A stretch of 64,000 nucleotides of DNA, from NCBI RefSeq assembly GCF_041058985.1, contig NZ_JBEHZE010000001.1, positions 2,728,001 to 2,792,000 of the forward strand. Direction: 5' to 3'. Shown piece by piece: positions 36,123-45,190 of the stretch. The notes under the pieces are model-generated. The model ran no database searches, was not told the DNA's origin, and worked only from the letters and a program-made list of their open reading frames with translations. The number at the start of each line of letters is the position of its first letter. Position 1 is the stretch's first letter. A program made the position numbers and the translations under genes. Origin of the DNA: Hyphococcus lacteus (GTDB taxonomy: Bacteria > Pseudomonadota > Alphaproteobacteria > Caulobacterales > Parvularculaceae).

Positions 36123-37003
36123 TAGCCGATAAGGCCAAGCTCACTGAGCGCGGCCTTCACCTTTGCTTTTGACGCGTCACTCGGAGTTACAAGCGGCAAA
36201 CGTAACTCATCAGTACACAAACCCAATAGTGAAATCGCGTATTTGACTGGGCCAGGGCTTGAATCCGAAAACAATGCATCATGCAGTGGGGCCAAGCGGT
36301 CTTGTAGCTCACGCGCAGTTACATAATCATCATTCAAACATGCTTCTTGCATATGGGCACAAAGCTCTGGCGCGACATTAGACGTCACGGAAATACAGCC
36401 GACACCACCCATGGCATTAAAACCAACAGCGGTCATATCTTCGCCCGAAAGCTGGGTGAATTTCTTACCGCATTCAACGCGTTGAAGCGCAACCCGCGCC
36501 AAATCGCCAGTTGCGTCTTTAATACCAACAATGCGGTCGAGCTTGGAAAGCGTCGCCATTGTCTCGCGGGATAAACCCACGACCGTTCGTGCGGGTACGT
36601 TGTAAAGAATAATAGGAATGTCTGTCGCGTCATGCAGTGCGGTGTAGTGCGCGACCAACCCGGCTTGGCTTGGCCGATTGTAATAACCGGTTACAGACAA
36701 AATTGCATCGACACCTGTCTTCTGAAGCCGCTCAGCCATCGAAATCGCATAGGATGTTTCGTTCGATCCAGCCCCGCCGATAACCGGCACGCGACCAGCC
36801 GCGACCTTCACGCAAAGACGCACAACTTGCTCGTGCTCTTCATCTGTCAGGGTCGCTGATTCGCCCGTCGTCCCCACCGGCACCAAACCATGGGTTCCTG
36901 CCGCGATCTGTCGCTCAACTAAATCCGCAAAGGCGCGTTCATCGACTGCGCCATTCTTGAAAGGTGTAATTAAGGCCGTAATCGACCCTTGAAATGCTGT
37001 CAT
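36122..37003 (-). CDS. dapA: 4-hydroxy-tetrahydrodipicolinate synthase
   Basis: A 293-residue class I aldolase for lysine and diaminopimelate synthesis. I start it at 37003 (MTAFQGSITALITPFKNG), the usual N-terminus; an open frame extends 65 codons upstream without family similarity. VGTTGESATLTDEEH is the pyruvate-binding loop, YNVPARTVV carries the catalytic tyrosine, and GIKDATGDL has the Schiff-base lysine. It is divergent from the lytic transglycosylase. Confidence 0.95.
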   Translation of the reverse strand: MTAFQGSITALITPFKNGAVDERAFADLVERQIAAGTHGLVPVGTTGESATLTDEEHEQVVRLCVKVAAGRVPVIGGAGSNETSYAISMAERLQKTGVDAILSVTGYYNRPSQAGLVAHYTALHDATDIPIILYNVPARTVVGLSRETMATLSKLDRIVGIKDATGDLARVALQRVECGKKFTQLSGEDMTAVGFNAMGGVGCISVTSNVAPELCAHMQEACLNDDYVTARELQDRLAPLHDALFSDSSPGPVKYAISLLGLCTDELRLPLVTPSDASKAKVKAALSELGLIG

Positions 37004-37236
37004 TTGCTCGTTTTTCTCAAATTTAAGGTTTGCATAGTCCTCTAGCACCAATTCAGCAAGGCAGTACTGTTTTGAACAAACCCAAGATGGGGTAATGTCA
37101 GGACTGCGAGCGAGTTTCAAGGGGATGATCGTTGCGTATGTCTGGCACTGATTTTGTGAAAACCGAATGGCGGCTATTCCGGGGGCTAGCCTTTCCACGC
37201 TTTATGCACCGAAAGTCCGCCGAATTACGCAACAAC

Positions 37237-39876
37237 ATGAGGCGCAAACCGATTGCATGCGCAATCAAAGCCGGATTGGTCTCCTTGGCGCTATACGCGC
37301 CGTTTATGGCCACCGCCAGCGCCCAGCCCGCGAGCTTTACTGCCGGCCCACGAATCAAACCACCGGCGCCCGGCCCAACCTATGTCTCCCTCGCCGATAA
37401 AAAGCGACTGGTTGCGGTAAAAGAAGCGCTCAAATCACGCGACTTTTCCACAGGCAAGGCACTGGCCGATCTCGTGGAAGATCCCATTGCCCGCGCGCTT
37501 GGCCAGTGGATGTATTTCATGGCGCAAGACCCAAATGTGGATTTTAATGAAGCCGACCAGTTTCTTGATGCCAATCCTGACTGGCCCGCACTGTCGCGTA
37601 TTCACAGCTATGTAGAAAAACACATCCCCAGTTCAGCACCAGCCGATCAGGTCCTCGCCTTTTTCGATACGCGTGAACCCGTCACCGGCAAAGGCAAACT
37701 ACAGTTGGTGCGGGCGCTTTTCGCGGTAGGTGACAAAACAGGCGGCGAGCATTTTTTGCGTAATGCGTGGATCAATGACAGTTTCACCGTCGCCGAAGAA
37801 CGGCAAATCCTTTCGACCTATAAAAGCCGTCTCACCAAAGACGATCACGCCGCACGCGTTGACCGGCTGTTATGGGCGCGACAGGTTACGAATGCTCGCC
37901 GGATTTTCCGCGAACTAGACAGCAAAGAGCGCCGCAAGGCCGAAGCTCGCGCAGCGTTGTTGATGGCGGCATCAAGCGCCCCCAAAATGTACGCGGCCCT
38001 CCCCGAAGATGCCCAACTCGATTCCGGTGTTCTGCTCGCGGCTGTGCGCCATTTCCGCCGCCGTGGTGATGAGCAATATGCAATTTCGCTTGCCGACAAA
38101 GCCCCGACCGATCCCTCTTTGATCCGGAATGGCGAACGCTGGTGGGATGAGCGACAATTATTGATGCGTTGGGCGCTCAAAAATGGTCGCTTCTCTGACG
38201 CCTACTCTCTGGCGGCTGGCCACGGTCTTGAAGATGGCGGCGATTTTGCTGAAGCTGAATTCTATGCGGGCTGGGTGGCGCTTCGCTTTCTCAATGCGCC
38301 TGACCGTGCCGAGTCACATTTCCTTGCCCTCGCTTCTGCCGTTGGGTCACCGATATCGGTTTCACGCGCCTATTATTGGCTCGGTCGTGCCGCCAAAGCC
38401 CAAGGCAATGACATTCGCGCCCATAATTATTTCGTCGAAGCCGCGAGTCATTACTATTCCTATTACGGACAACTTGCAGCCGAAGAAGTCGGCGGCGCAC
38501 TCAGCAATTCAAAATTCTCAACACCGATAGAGGCTTCATATACCGACCGCGCCTTGTTCGCGTCACGTCCGACTGTTGCTGCGCTACGTATCCTGACCGA
38601 TCTCGACTTTGACTATGAGTTTATGGTCTTCGCCTATCATGTGGATGACCAGCTAGAGCGTCCCGGCGAGTATCTTGAATTTGCTAAACTGACCGATGGC
38701 GAAGGTGCACCGCATCTAACCGTTCGTGCGGGCAAAGTTGGCATTCAGCGCGGTGCCTTCGCGCCCGAAGTAGCCTATCCGATGGTTTTTGTACCAGATG
38801 AGGCAAAGCGTTTTGTTGCGCCGGAAATTATTCTTGGTTTATCGCGGCAAGAAAGCGAATTTAACCCCCGCGCCTATTCCCGCGCCGGCGCACGCGGCGT
38901 GATGCAAATTATTCCGAGCACGGCACAAATTACTGCGCGCAAAGAGGGCCTAACCTATTCGCGCACAGCGCTGCTCGACGATCCGGTCTACAATATGACC
39001 ATCGGGTCTGCGCATCTCTCACACTTAATCGACCGTTTTGATGGTTCACTTATTATGACCCTTGCAGGATACAATGCCGGGGCATCAAGGGTTACGCGAT
39101 GGGTTCAAGAATATGGTGACCCCCGCAGCCCCGATGTAGACCCGCTCGATTGGGTAGAGCTAATCCCGTTTTCTGAAACCCGCAATTATGTGCAACGTGT
39201 TCTTGAAAATGTGCAGGTCTATCGCGGTCGCATTGGGGATAGCGCTATCCCCGGACGGCTTTATGCTGATATCGAACGCGGCGGCCCCAAGGGACGCTCC
39301 GCGTCCGCCAAAGACCCATCTTACGTTTTGGCTAATCTCGCAGCGGTGCGCGGAAAACAGACCCTGCCACCACTGCCAGCGCGAACCGCCAACCGGGCAA
39401 AGCGCTTTGCCGAAGAAGCCGAAGCCGCGCTGAACCCGCCGCCGCCGGTTGAGGTCGAAACAACCGTGACACCGGAGGTTCGCAAAGGCAAAAAACGTGC
39501 TCGAAAAGCGTCACCTATCTCATTTCCGGTGGACAGTGCGCCCCTAACCACCGACGAGAGCACTAAAATTAAACAGACACCCGCCATCATATCAGCGCCC
39601 GAAATTATTACAGCGGACCAAGCTTCTACCAACAACACGCTACCGTTAACCGAAACCATAGCCGCAACCCAAACGCCTTCGATGGCCCGTCCAATCGAAG
39701 CGCCACTGGCGACTACCGAAACAAATGTAGATGCCGCCCTGGCCGCCGATAAGAAGATGAATAACTGCCTGACCTATCGCGATTTCATCGCCAGCAATGC
39801 CGAAGACGACGCTGAAGCGACCGATCTCAATGCGGGAATGCTCGCCGAGCTACGGGGCGGCAACGGCACCTGTTAA
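37237..39876 (+). CDS. Soluble lytic murein transglycosylase
   Basis: A secreted SLT-family enzyme that cleaves the glycan strand of peptidoglycan. I start at 37237 because MRRKPIACAIKAGLVSLALYAPFMATASAQ is a normal signal peptide; in-frame starts at 37132 (TTG), 37138 and 37204 would lengthen the n-region. The middle is the helical superhelix (U/L domains). The catalytic domain has the glutamate in LSRQESEFNPRAYSRAGARGVMQIIPSTA, then AGYNAG and FSETRNYVQRV. A Pro/Thr/Ala-rich tail of about 170 residues at the C-terminus is unusual for Slt. Confidence 0.9.
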   Translation: MRRKPIACAIKAGLVSLALYAPFMATASAQPASFTAGPRIKPPAPGPTYVSLADKKRLVAVKEALKSRDFSTGKALADLVEDPIARALGQWMYFMAQDPNVDFNEADQFLDANPDWPALSRIHSYVEKHIPSSAPADQVLAFFDTREPVTGKGKLQLVRALFAVGDKTGGEHFLRNAWINDSFTVAEERQILSTYKSRLTKDDHAARVDRLLWARQVTNARRIFRELDSKERRKAEARAALLMAASSAPKMYAALPEDAQLDSGVLLAAVRHFRRRGDEQYAISLADKAPTDPSLIRNGERWWDERQLLMRWALKNGRFSDAYSLAAGHGLEDGGDFAEAEFYAGWVALRFLNAPDRAESHFLALASAVGSPISVSRAYYWLGRAAKAQGNDIRAHNYFVEAASHYYSYYGQLAAEEVGGALSNSKFSTPIEASYTDRALFASRPTVAALRILTDLDFDYEFMVFAYHVDDQLERPGEYLEFAKLTDGEGAPHLTVRAGKVGIQRGAFAPEVAYPMVFVPDEAKRFVAPEIILGLSRQESEFNPRAYSRAGARGVMQIIPSTAQITARKEGLTYSRTALLDDPVYNMTIGSAHLSHLIDRFDGSLIMTLAGYNAGASRVTRWVQEYGDPRSPDVDPLDWVELIPFSETRNYVQRVLENVQVYRGRIGDSAIPGRLYADIERGGPKGRSASAKDPSYVLANLAAVRGKQTLPPLPARTANRAKRFAEEAEAALNPPPPVEVETTVTPEVRKGKKRARKASPISFPVDSAPLTTDESTKIKQTPAIISAPEIITADQASTNNTLPLTETIAATQTPSMARPIEAPLATTETNVDAALAADKKMNNCLTYRDFIASNAEDDAEATDLNAGMLAELRGGNGTC

Positions 39877-39966
39877 CCGCGTCCTGCGCCCGCCGGGGAA
39901 ATTCTGTCCACATTCCGTGGCCTTAGCGCCTTGCCAAATCGGATTTTTCCGGGCAAAAGCGGCGGT

Positions 39967-40058
39967 GGAGAGGTGGCCGAGTGGCTGAAGGCGCTCCCCT
40001 GCTAAGGGAGTAAGGGCTTTAACTCCCTTCGAGGGTTCGAATCCCTTCCTCTCCGCCA
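39967..40058 (+). tRNA. tRNA-Ser (GCT)
   Basis: The acceptor stem GGAGAGG (39967-39973) pairs with CCTCTCC (40048-40054), followed by discriminator G and an encoded CCA. The anticodon arm is CTCCC-CTGCTAA-GGGAG with anticodon GCT at 40001-40003 (reads AGC/AGU). The T arm holds GGTTCGAATCC. A long variable arm (about 40011-40031), including CTTTAACTCCCTTC, is typical of tRNA-Ser. It marks the boundary with a sparse accessory region. Confidence 0.96.
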
Positions 40059-40404
40059 GTTGTGCCGTTAGCGCTGTTTTCTAATCGTAATGTTTCAACT
40101 GCGTGATTGTGCCTCTCAAAACGCCCACAGAAATCTTTCGTTTGGTTTTCCGTCGCCTTCCTCAGACACATGTGAGGCATCAGCAACCACTAGTGTCGGT
40201 TCGTCGGTCACGCGTTAACATTGGAGCCGCGCACACTGAGCGCCCACACCCCTAATAAAAGCATCGCCATTTGATGCAGAGGACGCTTATGAATTACGAA
40301 AGTGATCGCGTTGTTTGGTTATAAAATAAGATTGGCAATTCATAAAAACCACGCCTATCGGCAGGTCCGGTACTAACTCAATCACTCCGGACCCATTACC
40401 GTTC
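40059..40404. other. Gene-free stretch after tRNA-Ser
   Basis: About 345 bp between the tRNA and the stop of the formylglycine-enzyme-like gene. I find no open frame with recognisable content, no repeat of the tRNA 3' end, and no clear hairpin. It may be a remnant of inserted DNA. Confidence 0.5.
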
Positions 40405-41400
40405 TTATAAATCGCCCACAGTGCGAAAGCCGACATGTGAAGATGAGAGAAATTTGTCTTGCGGCTGTCGTGATTCCGGCCGGTATCGAGCGCAATAATT
40501 CTCAGCACACAGATAGGATCCGCCTTTGATTACGACTACAGGCACATTAGGACTATTGGGGTCAAATCCATCCTTGTACCGCACTTTGAATTGTTCAGAA
40601 TCATGGGTTGGGTAATAGGTGCTCGACGTCAACTCCCAAACATTACCGACCAAATCAAACAACCCTGCGCCGGTTGGTTCAAAACACCCTACGGGCGCAA
40701 GCCCAAGATAGCCATCTGCACCACTATTTGAGACCGGGAAAATTCCCTGCCAATAATTGGCATCTGGTGTGCCTTCATACTTTGCGTTGAACTGCGCTGC
40801 ATATTCCCATTCAGCTTCGGTTGGTAATCGGCGCCCTGCCCACGCCGCATAGGCCTGTGCATCTTCAATAGCGATATGGACAACGGGGTACATTTCCCTG
40901 CCTTCAATTGTACTATCAGGACCATTCGGGTGTCGCCAATTCGCACCCTCCACAAACCTCCACCATGTCAATGGCGATGACCCAGCCAAAACATCCGGTG
41001 GTTCAAATATCAGGGATCCGGGTACGCGCAGCTCATCCGGAATATCAGGCGCTACCGTCTCGTCTAATCCCCGCTCGGCCCGGGTAACATAGCCGGTGGC
41101 TTCAATAAACTTCGCGAAATGTGCGTTCGTAACCTCGGTACTGTCAATCGAAAAGGGTTCTATAGAAACCTTTTTTACGGGCGTTTCCTCTGGGTAATAA
41201 TCTAAACTTCCCAATTCAAACTTACCTGCGGGAAGTTCTATTGCGCGATCAACATCTGCCTTCGAACACTGCTCAATCACAGTGTCTTTTTCAGAGCATG
41301 ACACCAACGAAAGGCACATTAGTATTGAGAAAAATTGTGTATCAATTTTGCCCGGCTTGCATCGCCGAAATAAATCGCTGCGCCCGTTTCCGTATTTCAT
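40405..41400 (-). CDS. Formylglycine-generating-enzyme-like lipoprotein (SUMF1 family)
   Basis: A 331-residue FGE-sulfatase-domain protein. TQFFSILMCLSLVSC is a lipoprotein-type signal (LVSC, Cys35) after an unusually long n-region. The FGE core runs from ELPAGKFELGSLDYYPEETP to SSHVGFRTVGD. The copper/catalytic cysteine pair of true FGEs is present as Cys298 and Cys303 in GGSYLCAENYCARYR, so the oxidase chemistry (Cys to formylglycine in sulfatases) looks possible. No sulfatase is in the window. The ATG lies inside the 3' end of the adjacent aldolase remnant. Confidence 0.85.
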   Translation of the reverse strand: MKYGNGRSDLFRRCKPGKIDTQFFSILMCLSLVSCSEKDTVIEQCSKADVDRAIELPAGKFELGSLDYYPEETPVKKVSIEPFSIDSTEVTNAHFAKFIEATGYVTRAERGLDETVAPDIPDELRVPGSLIFEPPDVLAGSSPLTWWRFVEGANWRHPNGPDSTIEGREMYPVVHIAIEDAQAYAAWAGRRLPTEAEWEYAAQFNAKYEGTPDANYWQGIFPVSNSGADGYLGLAPVGCFEPTGAGLFDLVGNVWELTSSTYYPTHDSEQFKVRYKDGFDPNSPNVPVVVIKGGSYLCAENYCARYRPESRQPQDKFLSSSHVGFRTVGDL

Positions 41401-41632
41401 TCACTGACCTGCCTGGCTTGTAAAACTCTGACCCGACTCCGATTCCCGCGAAGCCAAGCTCCAGACACTCTGCTACATTTTCATAACTAACACCACCAAC
41501 GGCCAAAACACCGATCCCCTTAGATATAACCAGCCATTGTTGATTATGAATTTTCGAAACAAACAGAAAGGAATACCAATCGGGATATTTACCGTTTATC
41601 GCATCCAAAAAGAACTTCCGGAGCTTGCGCAA
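41342..41632 (-). pseudogene. 3' remnant of a KDPG/KDPGal-type aldolase
   Basis: The last 60 residues of a 96-codon open frame (KGIGVLAVGGVSYENVAECLELGFAGIGVGSEFYKPGRS..) match the C-terminal phosphate-binding part of 2-dehydro-3-deoxy-6-phospho-gluconate/galactonate aldolases (VGGV...GFGxGSxLYKPG). The normal N-terminal half, including the Schiff-base lysine region, is absent, and the preceding 35 residues have no family similarity. I read this as a truncated relic. The FGE-like gene starts within it, as if the two once formed an operon. Confidence 0.6.
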
Positions 41633-42117
41633 AAAACGCGTTACCCGGTGCCCACTTACTAAACCTTCACCTCCCTATGTGGTGGAATGGGACTGCCACA
41701 AGCTTTAAGCAAGATGGACATCGCGATCTGGCACTCTCATCCTTACGATGAAGTACGCACAATCAAAAGAACAAGAGCGGATATCATTGAAAATAGCATT
41801 CCGGCAAAGTTACTGCATAACTGTGCGCATTCGCATCATAGGTTAAATGCGCAGCAAACATAAGGTTTAGGAAATACTGATCAGAATACCGGCGCGCTTG
41901 TGGCATTTCTCAAGTTTTTCAGCGCTAGGTCGAATAATATTTTCATTGCAATACCCCAACCAGAAACAGTATCTAGATCACCCAGACGCGCCGTTAATAC
42001 ACATAGATAAAAGGTATTTTGCTATTCTTTCTGTGTATCTCAAACAATGGACGTACACTGAATGGGTTTCACGAAGTTGGCTGGCAACATAATTTTGACG
42101 CGTTACCTTAGAGAGAG
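41633..42117. other. Gene-poor stretch in the accessory region
   Basis: About 485 bp with no convincing gene. By eye it is more AT-rich than the flanking core. A 49-codon frame from 41712 (MDIAIWHSHPYDEVRTIK..) is open but I cannot assign it. No repeats or hairpins stand out. Confidence 0.5.
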
Positions 42118-42444
42118 GTGAATATGAAAAAGAAACTTTCAGGCGGTCTGGTACACGAGTTACCGACGGACTTGATCAATGCGTTGACTGAGAGCAACGA
42201 AATTATAAACCTCTGGGAAAACCTTACACCTATCGGTCGAAACGAATTTATTTGTTGGGTCGAAGACGCAAAACAAGAAAAAACGCGCCTAAGGCGGATC
42301 AAGCGAGCTGTGGAGGAGCTTCTCGACGGCCAAAAACGCCCTTGCTGTTGGGCAGGCTGCATTCATCGCACCGATAAGAAACCCAGCAAATGGCAGCAAG
42401 CAGTGTTGATAGACAAAAAGCCAAAAAAATCAGTATCAAAATAA
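42118..42444 (+). CDS. YdeI/OmdA-like small protein
   Basis: A 108-residue protein (ATG at 42118; a second at 42124 is better spaced from AGAGAGG). The segment LPTDLINALTESNEIINLWENLTPIGRNEFICWVEDAKQEKTRLRRIKRAVEELLDG (about 15-71) matches the helical YdeI/OmdA domain (bacteriocin-protection/OmpD-associated family). The cysteine-rich RPCCWAGCIHR that follows could bind metal. The molecular function of the family is unclear. It is the only apparently intact plus-strand gene in the accessory region. Confidence 0.7.
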   Translation: MNMKKKLSGGLVHELPTDLINALTESNEIINLWENLTPIGRNEFICWVEDAKQEKTRLRRIKRAVEELLDGQKRPCCWAGCIHRTDKKPSKWQQAVLIDKKPKKSVSK

Positions 42445-42512
42445 ATCTCGATCAGTCGGTCATTCCCACCGCTAATCCAAGCTTTAGACGCCGGCGGATT
42501 GCTCGGTAACAA

Positions 42513-43184
42513 CTAACTTGACGATTCTTCGCGAGGCATCTCGGTTGGAAGCGGCTCAGCGCGTTTTCCCTTATGCCTACTATTACGATACTTGCTCTGA
42601 TATTCTCGTCGTTGCTTGGCGACTTCATAAAGAACGATACCGGAACTAGTACCCAAATTTAAACTCTCGATCATCCCGAACATTGGTATTGAAATACACA
42701 TAGTACTGTTCTCGACAGCAAGTTCACTGATCCCGTGTTTTTCATTACCAAACCAAACAGCGAGTTTGGTATGTGCTGTATAGTTACCTTCGTGCAAATA
42801 TTTATTGGTTCTGCCTTTGACGTGGGGAGACGTGACGACGGAGACAAACTCCTTTTTCATCAAATGTTCAATGCAGGATTTGGTGCTATCGAAGCGTTTG
42901 ACAAACATCCATTTCACAGCAGAAACAGATGTTTTCGACAATGATTACCGCTCGCGCATGTCTTGCCAGTCATCGGGAAGCGCCCCACGCGGATCGACGA
43001 TGTAAACCTTCTCTACACCCAACGCATCCGCATTGCGGATAACCGTTCCGATATTTTTGATGCCTAATGGGTCTTCGATTCCTGCAATTAAATTCTTGCA
43101 CCGAAAAGGCTTTACCGCGTTTGCACGACCACGGACCGATGCACGAACCTTCTTCTTTTCTTCTCCGACAGCATTCACAGCCAC
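42513..43184 (-). pseudogene. TrmH/SpoU-family RNA methyltransferase interrupted by an in-frame stop
   Basis: Two open segments in the same frame make one SpoU-type 2'-O-methyltransferase. The 79-codon N-terminal part contains LIAGIEDPLGIKNIGTVIRNADALGVEKVYIVDPRG and ends MRER-TAA (stop at 42945-42947); coding resumes at once with SLSKTSVSAVKWMFVKRFDS and runs to the knot motif WFGNEKHGISEL...IPMFGMIESLNLGTSSGIVLYE. Related proteins have a glutamine-like residue between RER and SLSK, so CAA to TAA is the simplest explanation. Full length would be about 223 residues. A fresh nonsense mutation, readthrough or a sequencing error are all possible. Confidence 0.8.
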
Positions 43185-43285
43185 TTGACCTAACAGCGAT
43201 TTATAATTTCATTGGCTATACGGTTCTAGCTATTTTTCAGATAGATCAAAATCAACCATTCAGTTTACCCCTCCTGGCTTGCTTA

Positions 43286-44368
43286 TCATTCGGGGCACTT
43301 TTCTAATCTATTCGTAAGCGTAGCGATTTGTTGGTTTGTATCGAGAAGTTCCAACGATTCTTTCATATCCTGTAGCGTAAAACGGATACGTCCCAATTCT
43401 TTGGTCTTGATTTCCGCGGTTTTACCTGTGTAGAGCGCATTCATTGCTGCTGGCGTTAGCCCCGCCCATTGATGAAATCCATCGCCCCACTCCTGAGCGA
43501 TCTTGCCATCGACGGTCAGCCTCTGTTTTTGGGGAATGAATTCCTCACCGTCGCCTTTGGCCGCCATATATAGGCTGTGGGTAGTCTCAAGTGCGACGCC
43601 TTTGGCATCATGTTTGGTCCGGACCATAATCCCGATACGCGCGACCTTACCATTAGCTACGGCTTTATCTAAGAACTCCAGATTTCGGGCATACAAAGTC
43701 CCCAGCTTTGGCGACCATGCCATTACCCAATGTTTATAGGCCACCTCGCCTCCGCACTCGCTAGGCTCTTTTTTCTTTGCCGCCATTTCCGCTTTTTTGA
43801 TAGCGGCGATTGCGCGTTCATTTAGGGTGTCCATCAATCTATGCGCTTTTTTGGGGATCTGGTAATAGTTTTCTATCACCTCGCCCTTCAAATGCGTAAC
43901 GACAGTATATAGCATAGTACCGCCCGCCAATTCACGAGCGATAAGGGCACAGCGTGGATTGGCTTCACTATCGACGGCCTCGTACCCAATAATCGGTACA
44001 TTATTGATGGAATCATCATTGTTCGGATCGTCATCGATTTTTTCAAGCGCCGCCATCGCCGCGCCAAACAATTCGTGCTTAGGAACTGATTCAGCATTCC
44101 CCAAAGCTGGGCACTTATCTATTTTTGCGCGCTCTTTTTTTGTATGTTCAAACGCTTCCAATAGCGGAACGCCCGTGCGCCGATCAGCATAAACAAGAAT
44201 GGCGACATCATTATAACCGGAATGATGAATTCGCCATACGTCGTCAAGAATTTCCCGGCCTTTCCACTGATATCCCAGTGGAATTTCCTCTCTGGTTTGG
44301 GCATGAACTGCCGACGCAAAGAATGCAACTGTACCCACTACGAATGCTATCACTGATCTGAATTTCAT
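43286..44368 (-). CDS. Secreted protein of unknown function
   Basis: With the start at 44368 (GGGGAAG 7 bases upstream) it has 360 residues and a signal peptide MKFRSVIAFVVGTVAFFASAVHAQ; an upstream in-frame start would bury the signal. I do not recognise the family. The mature protein is rich in mixed alpha/beta segments, with a charged helix ERAIAAIKKAEMAAKKKEPSE (about 197-217) and five cysteines, one of them four residues from the C-terminus. It has no close partner: 237 bp separate it from the MocA-like gene and about 100 bp from the TrmH relic. Confidence 0.7.
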   Translation of the reverse strand: MKFRSVIAFVVGTVAFFASAVHAQTREEIPLGYQWKGREILDDVWRIHHSGYNDVAILVYADRRTGVPLLEAFEHTKKERAKIDKCPALGNAESVPKHELFGAAMAALEKIDDDPNNDDSINNVPIIGYEAVDSEANPRCALIARELAGGTMLYTVVTHLKGEVIENYYQIPKKAHRLMDTLNERAIAAIKKAEMAAKKKEPSECGGEVAYKHWVMAWSPKLGTLYARNLEFLDKAVANGKVARIGIMVRTKHDAKGVALETTHSLYMAAKGDGEEFIPQKQRLTVDGKIAQEWGDGFHQWAGLTPAAMNALYTGKTAEIKTKELGRIRFTLQDMKESLELLDTNQQIATLTNRLEKCPE

Positions 44369-44605
44369 ATATCTTCCCCATTTTTCATCGCAAGCATTCA
44401 ATGCCCATCGTGACGCACAAATTAGCGACGAAATATAGCGGGATTTTTGACAAGGATTGATCAATTCTCAACCCCAGTCAGGCAATAAAGTTGAAAAAAA
44501 CCTGCGACCAATAACAAAGGCAACAAATTTTACAGAACTACCCTATGGATGACATGTCATGGCCGTAAAATTGCCGTATTCGGTATTGGATTCTCAAATT
44601 GTTAT

Positions 44606-45190
44606 TCAATCATCCGTCAACAAATCTTCCGGGTGATCAATATCTTTAAGGCACACCGCAGAAACAACCACTTCCGCTATACCTGAAAGCGAATCGAGAA
44701 CACGTTTCGCACCTTGGTCACCCGTTAGAGATATCAACCCCGGGAAAGCCTCTCGCGTGAATAATGCCGGCGGTGTGTGCTGTCTTCCATCAGTACAAAT
44801 CGCTGCCCGCCGATCGTCAATCGCAGATGCTAAATCCGCAAATATTTCAGGTTGAATAAACGGCATATCAGCGAGACACACGAAAACCGCTTTCACTCCA
44901 GCATTTTGCGAAAGCGCAGAAACCCCGAGAGAAAGGGATGCGCCCTGCCCCAGTTCGGCGGTTTGGTTTTCCACGATCTGAAAATTCCGCTTTCGGAATA
45001 TATCGGACAACATGACCTCGCCGTTTGGGACAACAACGATTCGTGATCGAATTTCTGTCTTATGAATTGTGTCGGCGATATATTCCGCTATTGGCCGTCC
45101 ATTTAGCATTGCCAAAAGTTTGTTCTGGCGCCCGAACCGTTTTGACAGTCCGCTCGCAAGTACCACAACGCCAGTGTCGCTCAATTTCAC
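44606..45190 (-). CDS. MocA-like molybdenum cofactor nucleotidyltransferase
   Basis: A 194-residue NTP transferase. The nucleotide site VVVLASGLSKRFGRQNKLLAMLNGRPI (about 8-34) and the metal-binding VCLADMPFIQPE (about 104-115) match MocA/MobA enzymes, which attach CMP or GMP to molybdopterin. It overlaps the xdhC-like gene by 4 bp and faces away from a molybdenum hydroxylase, so a role in preparing MCD cofactor for that enzyme is a reasonable inference. Confidence 0.85.
   Translation of the reverse strand: MKLSDTGVVVLASGLSKRFGRQNKLLAMLNGRPIAEYIADTIHKTEIRSRIVVVPNGEVMLSDIFRKRNFQIVENQTAELGQGASLSLGVSALSQNAGVKAVFVCLADMPFIQPEIFADLASAIDDRRAAICTDGRQHTPPALFTREAFPGLISLTGDQGAKRVLDSLSGIAEVVVSAVCLKDIDHPEDLLTDD

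Noticed and set aside
41712..41861. A 49-codon frame in the accessory gap
   Set aside because: No ribosome site or recognisable similarity; probably a fragment or chance frame.
44549..44560. A 12-bp palindrome ATGACATGTCAT
   Set aside because: Short and isolated, between unrelated genes; expected by chance at this scale.
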